The position numbers and the translations under genes were made by a program. Shown one piece after another: positions 1-7,325 of a stretch of DNA of 22,714 nucleotides; position 1 is the first letter of the stretch, and each line of letters opens with the position of its first letter. The notes below the pieces were generated by a model. The model worked only from the letters and a program-made list of their open reading frames with translations. It had not been told where the DNA came from and ran no database searches. This stretch comes from Rhodospirillales bacterium (lineage in GTDB: Bacteria > Pseudomonadota > Alphaproteobacteria > Rhodospirillales_A > JACZKS01): positions 1-22,714 of the forward strand of contig JABGRG010000061.1 of NCBI GenBank assembly GCA_018648445.1. The letters run 5' to 3'.

Positions 1-347
1 CCGCCGTTATTCCCGGAAATACCGGTCGCCACAACTACACCGAATGGGATCAGGTGCTTATGGGGGCGGGCGCGTCGCATCCGGCCATGAACCCCTACAA
101 TCATCCGGACAACAAGGAATGCCGTCGCACCTACGACAAAAAAATGTGCGCCGCCTCGCTGGACATTCTCAACCGAACCATCATGGTGCCCACCCATCCC
201 GATCACGATCAGGGCGAAATTGACGCCATAATCCACAACATCGGGGAAGCCGCACGGGTCGCTCTGGGCGAAATCAACGCCGGGGACGCGAAGGTCAAGC
301 AGACCACCGCGCTGGATCGCCAGAAATTCGATATGGGCGACGGCTGA
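1..347 (+). CDS. Probable DegT/DnrJ/EryC1-family PLP-dependent aminotransferase, 3' end (5' truncated)
   Basis: The reading frame is open from base 3 at the window edge and stops with TGA at 345-347, so only about 114 C-terminal residues are visible. The segment around LDILNRTIMVPTHPDHDQ, followed by a helix rich in Ile and Ala, resembles the C-terminal small domain of sugar or keto-group aminotransferases of the DegT family, in which a 'leu-ser/asn-arg-thr' strand precedes a final helix. The PLP-binding lysine and the rest of the large domain would lie upstream, outside the window, so the catalytic residues cannot be checked. The internal ATG at 54 lies inside the domain and is not taken as the start. 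It ends 3 bp before the stop codon of the convergent hydrolase gene. The family call is from pattern only; another fold-type I aminotransferase is possible. Confidence 0.55.
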   Translation, partial: AVIPGNTGRHNYTEWDQVLMGAGASHPAMNPYNHPDNKECRRTYDKKMCAASLDILNRTIMVPTHPDHDQGEIDAIIHNIGEAARVALGEINAGDAKVKQTTALDRQKFDMGDG

Positions 348-350
348 AAC

Positions 351-1286
351 CTAATTGTTCTCCGGCGGGAGCTCCACGCCGGTTTGCCCCGTAATCCGTC
401 CGTAGTGTTCGGGGCGGCGGTGGCGGGCGAAGTCGAAGATGGTTTGTTTGCCGAATTCGGTGTCGTCGAGGTCACAGGCGTGGAAGACGATTTCGTCGTC
501 TTCGGTTTTGGCTTGGGCCACGATGTGTCCCGCAGGATTGACGATGGCGCTGCCGCCGATCATGTGGTTGCCGTCTTCGCTGCCCGCCTTGGCCGTGGCC
601 ACCACCCAGGTGCTGTTCTGATAGGCCGCTGATTGCAACACGAGATCGTTCTGGAAATTGCGTTCCGCCGGGCCTTCACTGGCCCGCTGCGAGTTGACCG
701 AGGGGGTGTTGTAGCCCAGCAGAACCATTTCGGCGCCCTGCAGGCCCAAGACGCGGAAGGTTTCGGGCCAGCGCCGGTCGTTGCAGATGCACATGCCGAA
801 AATGCCGCCCAGGGTCCGCCACACGGGAAAGCCCATGTCGCCCGGTTCGAAATAGTATTTTTCCAGATGCTGGAAGCTGCGTTCGGGATCAAAATCGGCG
901 TGGCCAGGCAGATGCACCTTGCGGTACTTGCCGACGATAGCGCCGGTTTTGTCTGTAATGATGGAGGTGTTGAAGCGCTTTCCCTCAGGCGTCAGTTCGG
1001 CATAACCCAGATACATGGCCATCTTGTATTCGCGGGCGAGATCGAAAAGGGGCCGGGTGGCCGCATTGGGCATTTCGGTTTCATACCAGCCGTTGATTTC
1101 GTCCGCGTCGGTGACGTAGTGGCGGGGGAAAAAGGTCGTCAGCGCCAGTTCAGGGTAAACAATCAGATCCGCGCCCAGATCGTGGGCCTGATGCATCAGA
1201 GCGATCAGGCGTTTGACGACGTGGGCGCGGGATTCGGCGCGTTGAATGGGGCCCATCTGGGCGGCGGCGACGTTAACCATGCGCAT
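351..1286 (-). CDS. N-carbamoyl-D-amino-acid hydrolase (nitrilase superfamily)
   Basis: The 311-residue product belongs to the carbon-nitrogen hydrolase fold. The Glu-Lys-Cys triad is visible: E46 in VYPELALTTFFPRHY, K123 in GKYRKVHLPG and C168 in CICNDRRWPE (numbered from the ATG at 1286). These blocks, together with LGYAEL, FQHLEKYYFEPGD and GYNTP, match Agrobacterium D-carbamoylase as I remember it almost word for word. In that enzyme the two arginines after the catalytic Cys hold the substrate carboxylate. Expected reaction: N-carbamoyl-D-amino acid to D-amino acid, CO2 and ammonia, in the cytoplasm. The ATG at 1286 has GGAGAG about 9 bases upstream; an in-frame TTG at 1292 and an ATG at 1280 are alternatives. 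No hydantoinase or racemase is visible nearby, so the physiological substrate is open. It is divergent from the arsR-like gene and shares its 82-bp upstream region. Confidence 0.88.
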   Translation of the reverse strand: MRMVNVAAAQMGPIQRAESRAHVVKRLIALMHQAHDLGADLIVYPELALTTFFPRHYVTDADEINGWYETEMPNAATRPLFDLAREYKMAMYLGYAELTPEGKRFNTSIITDKTGAIVGKYRKVHLPGHADFDPERSFQHLEKYYFEPGDMGFPVWRTLGGIFGMCICNDRRWPETFRVLGLQGAEMVLLGYNTPSVNSQRASEGPAERNFQNDLVLQSAAYQNSTWVVATAKAGSEDGNHMIGGSAIVNPAGHIVAQAKTEDDEIVFHACDLDDTEFGKQTIFDFARHRRPEHYGRITGQTGVELPPENN

Positions 1287-1314
1287 CTGCAAAACTCTCC
1301 ATCTTCATAATTCG

Positions 1315-1330
1315 ATAATTCTAGAAATAT
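1315..1330. promoter_or_regulatory. 16-bp imperfect palindrome, candidate ArsR operator
   Basis: The sequence reads ATAATTCTAGAAATAT. Its two halves are inverted copies apart from one mismatched pair, with a perfect TTCTAGAA core at 1319-1326. A direct repeat of ATAATTC (1307-1313 and 1315-1321) precedes and overlaps it. It lies 2 bp upstream of the -35 box of the arsR-like gene and within the region that must also drive the divergent hydrolase gene. ArsR-family repressors bind such AT-rich dyads, so autoregulation is likely by position; this is inference. Confidence 0.45.
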
Positions 1331-1332
1331 AG

Positions 1333-1361
1333 TTGACAGGCCAATACAACAGGGCTATCTC
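1333..1361 (+). promoter_or_regulatory. Sigma70-type promoter for the arsR-permease operon
   Basis: A perfect TTGACA -35 box (1333-1338) is followed by a 17-bp spacer and TATCTC (1356-1361). Transcription would start around 1368, directly at the ATG at 1369, so the message is probably leaderless. This agrees with the lack of a well-spaced ribosome binding site in front of that ATG. Confidence 0.6.
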
Positions 1362-1368
1362 TCGTAAC

Positions 1369-1704
1369 ATGAAACAGATCAAAGACGCGGAAAAAATCGA
1401 TGACGTTCAGGCCGCCGCCTGTATGGAAGCTATGGGCCACCCCAAACGGCTGGCCGTGTACCGGTTGCTGGTCAAAGCGGGGCCGGACGGAATGACCATG
1501 GGCCGCATTCAGGAAATGTGCGCCATTCCGGCTTCCACGCTGAACCACCACGTTTCGGCGCTGGTGCGCGCCGGGTTGGTGGTTCAGGAACGATCGGGCC
1601 GTGAAATCCGCTGCACCAACAATTCCCCGGTGATGTGGGGCGTCGTCGACTATCTGACCGCCGAATGCTGTTCGCTAAGCTGTGACGAAGGAACGAAAAA
1701 ATGA
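1369..1704 (+). CDS. ArsR-family metalloregulatory repressor
   Basis: The 111-residue product is a winged-helix repressor: a first helix with AMGHPKRLAVYRLL (about 21-34), a recognition helix around PASTLNHHVSALVRAGLV (54-71) and a wing at VQERSGREIRC. The C-terminus carries AECCSLSC, placing cysteines at 100, 101 and 105. Acidithiobacillus ferrooxidans ArsR binds As(III) with a C-terminal Cys-Cys pair plus a third Cys a few residues on (C95, C96, C102, from memory), so this protein may sense a trivalent metalloid with a similar but tighter triad. The start is set at the ATG at 1369. A TTG at 1333 in the same frame is the -35 box, not a start. The stop codon overlaps the permease start (ATGA at 1701-1704), which implies translational coupling and control of the efflux gene. 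Confidence 0.87.
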   Translation: MKQIKDAEKIDDVQAAACMEAMGHPKRLAVYRLLVKAGPDGMTMGRIQEMCAIPASTLNHHVSALVRAGLVVQERSGREIRCTNNSPVMWGVVDYLTAECCSLSCDEGTKK

Positions 1705-2738
1705 CCGAGATTGCCCTGAAATTTAAGGATATCGCCGGAAGCGCCAAGCGTGTGGATCGGGCGTGGCTGGCCAGTGCGGTCATTTTGCTGGGACTCGGCA
1801 TATTCGTTCCGCAGCAGGCCACCATCAGCCTGCAATTCGCCGCAAACAGCGTGCTTGAAATCATGCCCTTTCTGGCCGTGGCCGTAGGTGTGGCGGCATA
1901 TGCGCGGGCCACCGGGGCGGACGGGCTGATCGCTTATGCCTTTCAGGGGAACCTAGTGCTGATGATCGGCGTCGCGGCGCTATTCGGCGGACTGTCGCCG
2001 TTCTGTTCGTGCGGGGTGATCCCGCTGATCGCGGCCTTGCTGGCCATGGGCGTGCCGTTGCCTGCGGTCATGGCCTTCTGGCTGGCCTCGCCGCTGATGG
2101 ACCCATCCATGTTCGTTCTCACCATGGGTACGCTGGGACTGCAATTCGCCATCGCCAAAACCATCTTCGCCGTTGGTCTGGGCCTGGCTGGCGGTTACGC
2201 GACCATGCTGGTGCAGGCTCGAAACGGCTTTGCCGAGCCTTTGCGCGAAGGCGTGGGTGCGGGCGGTTGCGGCGGCAAGAGGGTTCGCGAACCGCAAAAG
2301 GCGGTGTGGGGCTTCTGGATCGAAGAAGCGCGCGTCGCCACCTTCCGCAAGGAAATGCTCAAATCCGGCCTATTCCTGCTGAAATGGATGACACTGGCCT
2401 TCCTGCTGGAAAGCGTGATGCTGGCCTATATTCCGGGCGAAAGCATCGCCGCCATGCTGGGAGGCGAAAGCGCATGGGCCATTCCGCTGGCCGTCGTCGT
2501 CGGCGTTCCGGCTTACCTGAACGGATATGCGGCCCTGCCGCTGGTCGCGGGCCTGATCGAAATGGGCACCGCGCCCGGCGCGGGCATGGCCTTCCTGATT
2601 GCGGGTGGCGTCACCAGCATTCCGGCGGCCATCGCCGTGTGGGCTTTGGCCAAGCGCCATGTGTTCTTCTGGTATATCGCCCTGTCGCTGGCGGGGGGGC
2701 TGGCTTCGGGGCTTTTGTATCAGGCTTTCGCCGGTTAG
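1701..2738 (+). CDS. PF03773-type permease, ArsP-like putative metalloid or organoarsenical efflux
   Basis: This 345-residue polytopic membrane protein has about eight to ten hydrophobic segments. The hallmark block is SPFCSCGVIPLIAALLAMG (99-117), with C102 and C104, followed by FWLASPLMDP. A second, weaker copy of this layout occurs at 275-309 (NGYAALPLVAGLIEMG and then GGVTSIPAA), giving the internal two-fold repeat expected of the family. A hydrophilic loop at about 172-205 contains GGCGGKR. PF03773 includes ArsP, a methylarsenite exporter, and permeases of unassigned metal substrate. Coupling to an ArsR-type repressor with a cysteine triad favours a trivalent metalloid, but the substrate is inferred. 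The gene ends in a 4-bp overlap with the convergent amidohydrolase (2735-2738). Confidence 0.82.
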   Translation: MTEIALKFKDIAGSAKRVDRAWLASAVILLGLGIFVPQQATISLQFAANSVLEIMPFLAVAVGVAAYARATGADGLIAYAFQGNLVLMIGVAALFGGLSPFCSCGVIPLIAALLAMGVPLPAVMAFWLASPLMDPSMFVLTMGTLGLQFAIAKTIFAVGLGLAGGYATMLVQARNGFAEPLREGVGAGGCGGKRVREPQKAVWGFWIEEARVATFRKEMLKSGLFLLKWMTLAFLLESVMLAYIPGESIAAMLGGESAWAIPLAVVVGVPAYLNGYAALPLVAGLIEMGTAPGAGMAFLIAGGVTSIPAAIAVWALAKRHVFFWYIALSLAGGLASGLLYQAFAG

Positions 2739-3802
2739 TTCCCGAAGACCTTTTCGGAATTCTTCCAGGCGATCAATTGGGCGGCCTCCTTGTTGAGGCT
2801 GCCCAACGCCTTGCGCACACCCTTGATTGACTTTCGGTATTTGCGGGTGGGGCTGCGCGGGCGGCCGAACTTGGCGTCGGTTCCCACCATGAAACGACCC
2901 GGCATGGCTTCCATCAGCTTCGCCCAGTCCTCATATAGCTCGCCGCGTTCGTTGCAGATGGGCTCCAGATTGCGCCACTTGGAATGGTCGGTCACCAGCT
3001 TGAAATTGAACATCAGGTTCGGGTAGGCACGAAGCAGGGCTTCGGCGTTTTTTGGGTTGGTCATGGCCGTGTGGGCGAGAATCAGCCTCAAGTCGGGATG
3101 GCGCTGGTACAACAGGGCAATCAGGCCGAACACTTCGTCCTCGCGCGACTTGCCTTTTGGTTCGACCGTTTCGGCGTGCAAATCCAGCCACATGTCATGG
3201 TCCGCAACGATGGCCGCCATGCGCAAGAAGCCGTCGAAGCGCGGTGCGTAATCAATCACCGCCTGATGGCCCCATTTCTGAAAATGAAACAGGCCGAACT
3301 CGCCGACGCCCTTGCAGATGCCCCCGTCCAGATCAGCCTTCAGGCGCGCAAACCGCTTGTCCGACTCGGCTTTCGAGGGATTTGCTTTGTCGTCCATCCA
3401 CACCGACAGGTATTCGCTGGCGCAGCGCACATCGATCTGCACGCCGGACCCTTGGCTAAGTTTGCGCAACTTCACGCGCAGCTTGGCCCCCGATCCGGCC
3501 TCTCCCATGCGCCCTTCGTTGGGTGTGGGCATGATGGTCAGGCGGGTGACGTCGTTTTTGAGCGACACGGCCAGTATTTCACCCAAATCTGTCGTTGGCT
3601 CACCGGGGTGCTGCGGGTCCAGATGAACGTGCGTGTCGTGGATTTGGCCCTTGTAGCGCTTTGCGTGGGGGCGGGTAGGGCGGTCGGGATCGGACCGGGT
3701 GCGCTCCAGCTCGAACGGCGGCGACGGCAACACCAGCTTGTCCGCGGCCATCGCCGGAAAGGCCAGCAACACAATTGAAAACACGAGAACGATCCGGCGC
3801 AT
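2735..3802 (-). CDS. Exported amidohydrolase-family protein (TIM-barrel metal-dependent hydrolase)
   Basis: The 355-residue product starts with a clear signal peptide, MRRIVLVFSIVLLAFPAMA (cleavage after AMA, about residue 19), so it should act in the periplasm. The mature part has the amidohydrolase metal-site pattern: H58 and H60 in DTHVHLD, E168 in GVGEFG, H209 in LDLHAE, H244 in LILAHTA and D309 in MVGTDAKFG. This matches the Amidohydro_2 type, whose members include hydrolases and decarboxylases; the substrate cannot be read from the sequence. The ATG at 3802 is chosen because GGAGG lies 8 bases upstream and the signal peptide begins there; the open frame upstream is not coding-like. A TATAAT box lies about 30 bp upstream. 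A basic, Arg/Lys-rich stretch (about 311-330) follows the last metal ligand. Confidence 0.8.
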   Translation of the reverse strand: MRRIVLVFSIVLLAFPAMAADKLVLPSPPFELERTRSDPDRPTRPHAKRYKGQIHDTHVHLDPQHPGEPTTDLGEILAVSLKNDVTRLTIMPTPNEGRMGEAGSGAKLRVKLRKLSQGSGVQIDVRCASEYLSVWMDDKANPSKAESDKRFARLKADLDGGICKGVGEFGLFHFQKWGHQAVIDYAPRFDGFLRMAAIVADHDMWLDLHAETVEPKGKSREDEVFGLIALLYQRHPDLRLILAHTAMTNPKNAEALLRAYPNLMFNFKLVTDHSKWRNLEPICNERGELYEDWAKLMEAMPGRFMVGTDAKFGRPRSPTRKYRKSIKGVRKALGSLNKEAAQLIAWKNSEKVFGN

Positions 3803-3832
3803 GGTTCGGTCCTCCATCAAAAGGCCTGATCC

Positions 3833-3838
3833 ATTATA
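3833..3838 (-). promoter_or_regulatory. Perfect -10 box (TATAAT) for the amidohydrolase gene
   Basis: On the minus strand the bases read TATAAT. The start of transcription would fall near 3826, giving a leader of about 23 nt that contains the GGAGG ribosome binding site. No good -35 hexamer was found at 16-18 bp spacing, so the promoter may be weak or activator-dependent. Confidence 0.5.
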
Positions 3839-3958
3839 GACGAATTTCACGTGCGAGAGCAGGGCGAGGTAACGATGCGTTAACACTCGGCCCGTATCGT
3901 CAACGGTGGGTTTGGGACTATGGAAAACAGACGCTAGAAGAAGGGTTTCCATGGTTCC

Positions 3959-4294
3959 ATGGGTTTAATCGCGGAATTTCGTCTCCGAGCCAAATATGTG
4001 ATTGGCCCGGTTCTTGGCATTTGTGTGGTGGCGTACTTCGCCTATCATGTGGTGCAGGGGGACCGGGGGATGATTGCGTGGTGGAACCTAAAACAACGAG
4101 TCGCCACAGCGCGGGCCGTTCTCCACGAAATTACCGAGACGCGCCAAACCATCCAGCATCGGGTCGGCCTGCTGCATCCGGGCAGCCTGGACCGCGACAT
4201 GCTGGATGAGCGGGCACGCCTGATGCTGAATTACGGAAAAAAAGACGAACTCATCATTTTCCCTAAGCAGACCAAGGCACCCAGGGAAAACTAG
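3959..4294 (+). CDS. ftsB: FtsB/DivIC-family septum formation initiator
   Basis: The 111-residue product has the layout of FtsB: a short cytoplasmic N-terminus, one membrane segment (about residues 13-30, YVIGPVLGICVVAYFAYH), a coiled-coil stretch (about 40-72) and the typical ending with LDRDMLDERARLMLNYGKKD. In FtsB this part contacts FtsL and FtsQ in the divisome on the periplasmic side. An in-frame TAG at 3935 limits the start; ATG 3959 is the only ATG after it, with AAGAAGGG about 13 bases upstream, a rather long spacing. In many alphaproteobacteria ftsB lies directly before pdhA; here a large gene on the other strand separates them. The stop codon shares CTAG (4291-4294) with that gene's stop codon. 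Confidence 0.85.
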   Translation: MGLIAEFRLRAKYVIGPVLGICVVAYFAYHVVQGDRGMIAWWNLKQRVATARAVLHEITETRQTIQHRVGLLHPGSLDRDMLDERARLMLNYGKKDELIIFPKQTKAPREN

Positions 4295-7179
4295 GAGCGG
4301 TCCCCGGTTCTCTCCCGGATCGGGGACCGTTCGATTTTCAGATCGGGTTCGCCGCTGAGGCGCAGGACGTGTTCGCGCACCTCATCGCGTAAGGAAATCG
4401 CCGCCTTCCAAACATTTTGATTGGCCGTATCGGGTTTGATAACTTCGCCGATGGTGATTTGAACGCGCCCCATCCTAGGGAACCAAGTGCCGTCGCGAAG
4501 CACATGGCGCGTTCCCCGAAAAGCCATGGGCACCACCGGCAGGCCCGCGCCGGCGGCGGCCGTGAAGGCGCCCATCTGAAACGGCAGAAGGCCCGGCATG
4601 CGCGTAATTGTTCCTTCGGCGAAGTAAAGGACCGGGCGCACTTTGGCCACATCGGCGATGCGCTCGGCGTCGGCGGCGCTTTTTTCTGCGTCGAACCGTT
4701 GAGCGAAAACAGCGCCGATGCGTTTCAGGAAAATCCCCGCCACGAATTGCGTTTCCAGTTCCCCCTTGGCGACGAAGGCGATGGGGCGGGGCAGGGCGGC
4801 CACCAGCATGATGCCGTCCAGATAGCTCATATGATTGGAAACCACGACACAACCGCCGCCGTCTTGGGGAAGGTTATCGCGGCCACGCACAACGGGCAAC
4901 AGACCGGTCGCGCGCATCAAAAATCTTGCCGCTTTGTGGGCGATCGTCCAGCGCAGGTTTGCCGACGGGGTCACAAGAATGATCAGCCAGATCACCGGCG
5001 CCAGTACGACGACAAACATGAACCAGAACCAAGCCGCAAAAACCCACTCCGCCATTCGCCCGACGGTGCGTTTCATAGCTGGAACCGCCCCTGCCAGCGC
5101 CACGCGGGCCATTTGTTGCCAGACCGCGCGGCGCGGCTTGCCAATCAGGCCCGCTTCATAAATCTCGCGGCTGGCGGCGCGGCGGATCTTGCCGCTGGAT
5201 GTCTTTGCGACCGTGTTTGGCGGGGCCATGACCCCCTCGTCGGCCGGCGAGCCGATCAGATCGGTGACAAGGCCATTGATGTCGGCGCGAAGGGCCTCTT
5301 GCGCACCCGTGTCGCGTTTTCTGGTTTCGGCCAGAACGATCAAGCGTTCGGTCCCGGTTTGCGTGCCCGCCACGCCGAACACCGCGACGTTGCCTTTCAG
5401 CACGCCCTCCAGTTCGCCCACCGCATCCTCGATCTCGGAGGGATAGATGTTGCGTCCGGCGCGGATCACGATGTCCTTGATGCGGCCCGTAACGAACAAC
5501 TCGCCGTCTGCGATATAGGCCTTGTCGCCGGTATCCAGCCAGTTGCCATCGAACATGGCCGCCGTGGCTTCCCGGTTGCGATAGTAGCCGCTGGTCGCCG
5601 AGGGCCCGGTGAATTGAAGCCGTCCCTCGCGGCGGTCGGGCAGTTCGTGCCCCGCGTCGTCGACGACGCGGATTTCATGGCCCGGGATGGGCTTTCCGCA
5701 GGCGACGAATTCGATCACGTCCGAATCGGGCGTGCCTTCGTCCGCGGGGTCGGCACGGCCCGTGTCCATCAGGGGTGCTCGTTTTACGCGGTCGACAAGC
5801 GGACCGCGGTCCAGTGGCGAAAGAGTGAGGCCCACACAATTTTCGGCAAGACCGAACATGGGCATCATGGTTTCGCGGGCAAATCCGAAAGCGGCGAACT
5901 TTTCGCAAAAGCGGCGCAGGGTTTCGGGGCTTACCGGTTCGGCCCCGTTGGCGGCAATGCGCCATGACGACAGGTCCAGGCCTTCGAGGTCTTTTTCCGG
6001 GATGCGCCTGAGGCACATCTCGTAGGCGAAATTGGGAGCGGCCGAGATGGTTCCCCGGTTCCTGTGAACGGCCCAAAGCCAGCGCGAGGGCCGAGCCAGG
6101 AAGGAAAGCGGCGGCATGATGACGATCCGGCAGGCGTGATAGAGGCCGCCCAGCCAAGATCCGATCAAACCCATGTCGTGATATAGCGGCAACCAGCTGA
6201 CGATGACGTCGTCCGGCGTAGCCTCCAGCGCAACCCCCATGGCCCGGATATTGGCCAGAAGATTGGCGTGGGTCAGCGTTACGCCTTTGGGCGCGCCGGT
6301 GCTGCCCGAAGTGTATTGGAGGAAGGCAATGTCACCGGCTGCCACCGTCGGCGGGGTGAAGGCCGATACGCCGGGTTCCCCCACCTGCCGAAGTTCATCG
6401 GGGGTCGAGACATGGCGTAATGACGGCGCGCGGGCCTTCAAGAGCATCCCCAACCGTTTCGCTTCATCAAAGGTGATCAGAAGGGCTGCGTCGCAATTTC
6501 CGGCGATGCCCACCAGCCGGGTCAGGTGTTCCTCGATCTGAGTCAGGCGCGCGGGCGGATAGACCGGCACCGGAATTCCGCCCGCCATCAACACGCTGAA
6601 AAAGCTGGGGAAATAATCAACGCCGGTGGGTAGCATAATCAGAATGGCTTCGCCGGGCAAAATGTCATGGGCCTGCAGGCCCGCCCCGACCTCAAATGCC
6701 CGGTCCCGAAGATTGCCGTAAGTTATGGTCTCGCCGTCGCCTTCATCGGCGTGAATGCGGATATGAGGGCGGTCCGGATGGGTTTCGGCGTGCCACTCCA
6801 GAACGTCAAGAAGGGTGGACGCGTTGTGCGGTAGGGTTTCCACCATCTCCAACGGGGCGAATTCCATTTCCTTGGCTTCCGCCCGGTTCCCGCGGCTGGA
6901 TGCCGCCAGCAGCGCACGCAACAAATCGCGCGGACTTTCGGCAGCGCTCAATACGTTTTCCGGCAGGGCTACGTCGAAGGCGGTTTCAATGCGCGCAATC
7001 AATTCAACGCGGCTCAGGCTGTCCAGGCCCAGATTGCGGTCGAATGAACTGTCCAGCGTGATGCCCGGACCTGCCGCACCTGGGCGCAACTCGGCGACCA
7101 CCTCCGTGGCAATCGCCAACAAACGTGCTGCGCTTTGCCGTTCGCTCCGTTCGGTATTCGCCGATATGAGTTTTGCCAT
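4291..7179 (-). CDS. Fusion protein: acyl carrier domain, fatty acyl-AMP ligase, PlsC-type acyltransferase
   Basis: The 962-residue protein has three parts. Residues about 15-92 are an acyl carrier domain with the phosphopantetheine site GLDSLSRVE (S54). Residues about 120-680 are an AMP-forming ligase: P-loop YTSGSTGAPKG (289-299), LPLYHDMGLIG (330-340, typical of fatty acyl-AMP ligases), MFGLAEN, LDTGDKAY, GRIKDIVIRAGRNIYPSEIE and the C-terminal lysine K664 in SSGKIRR. A hydrophobic, membrane-entering stretch follows (about 711-737). Residues about 770-945 are an acyltransferase with SNHMSYLDG (H783 and D788, the HX4D motif) and YFAEGT (852-857). Likely path: a free fatty acid is adenylated, loaded on the in-cis carrier and transferred to a lipid hydroxyl at the membrane. 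The acceptor is unknown. The order is opposite to Aas, which has the acyltransferase first. ATG 7179 has AGGGGCGG about 6 bases upstream. Confidence 0.87.
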   Translation of the reverse strand: MAKLISANTERSERQSAARLLAIATEVVAELRPGAAGPGITLDSSFDRNLGLDSLSRVELIARIETAFDVALPENVLSAAESPRDLLRALLAASSRGNRAEAKEMEFAPLEMVETLPHNASTLLDVLEWHAETHPDRPHIRIHADEGDGETITYGNLRDRAFEVGAGLQAHDILPGEAILIMLPTGVDYFPSFFSVLMAGGIPVPVYPPARLTQIEEHLTRLVGIAGNCDAALLITFDEAKRLGMLLKARAPSLRHVSTPDELRQVGEPGVSAFTPPTVAAGDIAFLQYTSGSTGAPKGVTLTHANLLANIRAMGVALEATPDDVIVSWLPLYHDMGLIGSWLGGLYHACRIVIMPPLSFLARPSRWLWAVHRNRGTISAAPNFAYEMCLRRIPEKDLEGLDLSSWRIAANGAEPVSPETLRRFCEKFAAFGFARETMMPMFGLAENCVGLTLSPLDRGPLVDRVKRAPLMDTGRADPADEGTPDSDVIEFVACGKPIPGHEIRVVDDAGHELPDRREGRLQFTGPSATSGYYRNREATAAMFDGNWLDTGDKAYIADGELFVTGRIKDIVIRAGRNIYPSEIEDAVGELEGVLKGNVAVFGVAGTQTGTERLIVLAETRKRDTGAQEALRADINGLVTDLIGSPADEGVMAPPNTVAKTSSGKIRRAASREIYEAGLIGKPRRAVWQQMARVALAGAVPAMKRTVGRMAEWVFAAWFWFMFVVVLAPVIWLIILVTPSANLRWTIAHKAARFLMRATGLLPVVRGRDNLPQDGGGCVVVSNHMSYLDGIMLVAALPRPIAFVAKGELETQFVAGIFLKRIGAVFAQRFDAEKSAADAERIADVAKVRPVLYFAEGTITRMPGLLPFQMGAFTAAAGAGLPVVPMAFRGTRHVLRDGTWFPRMGRVQITIGEVIKPDTANQNVWKAAISLRDEVREHVLRLSGEPDLKIERSPIRERTGDRS

Positions 7180-7325
7180 TTTTTCCGCCCCTATCGATCA
7201 TACTGAGTCCGGATACGGCGAAAAAGCTGAATCGGGTCGAAAAACAGAACCGCGCGATTAACGGAAAAGAAGTTAAAAAACAAAATAATGTGGAAAAACA
7301 AAGCGATATGATGTATTTTTTCTTT

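Noticed and set aside
2009..2830. 273-codon plus-strand frame overlapping the permease
   Set aside because: The translation is Arg/Gly-rich, typical of an out-of-frame reading of a GC-rich gene, while the overlapping permease has clear family motifs.
3803..3952. 50-residue longer start of the amidohydrolase
   Set aside because: It would bury the signal peptide inside the protein; GGAGG and TATAAT are both placed for the start at 3802.
4417..5967. Long open frame of 516 codons on the plus strand, antisense to the ligase-acyltransferase gene
   Set aside because: It mirrors a gene with intact domains on the other strand, shows no recognisable motif, and long antisense frames are expected in GC-rich coding DNA.
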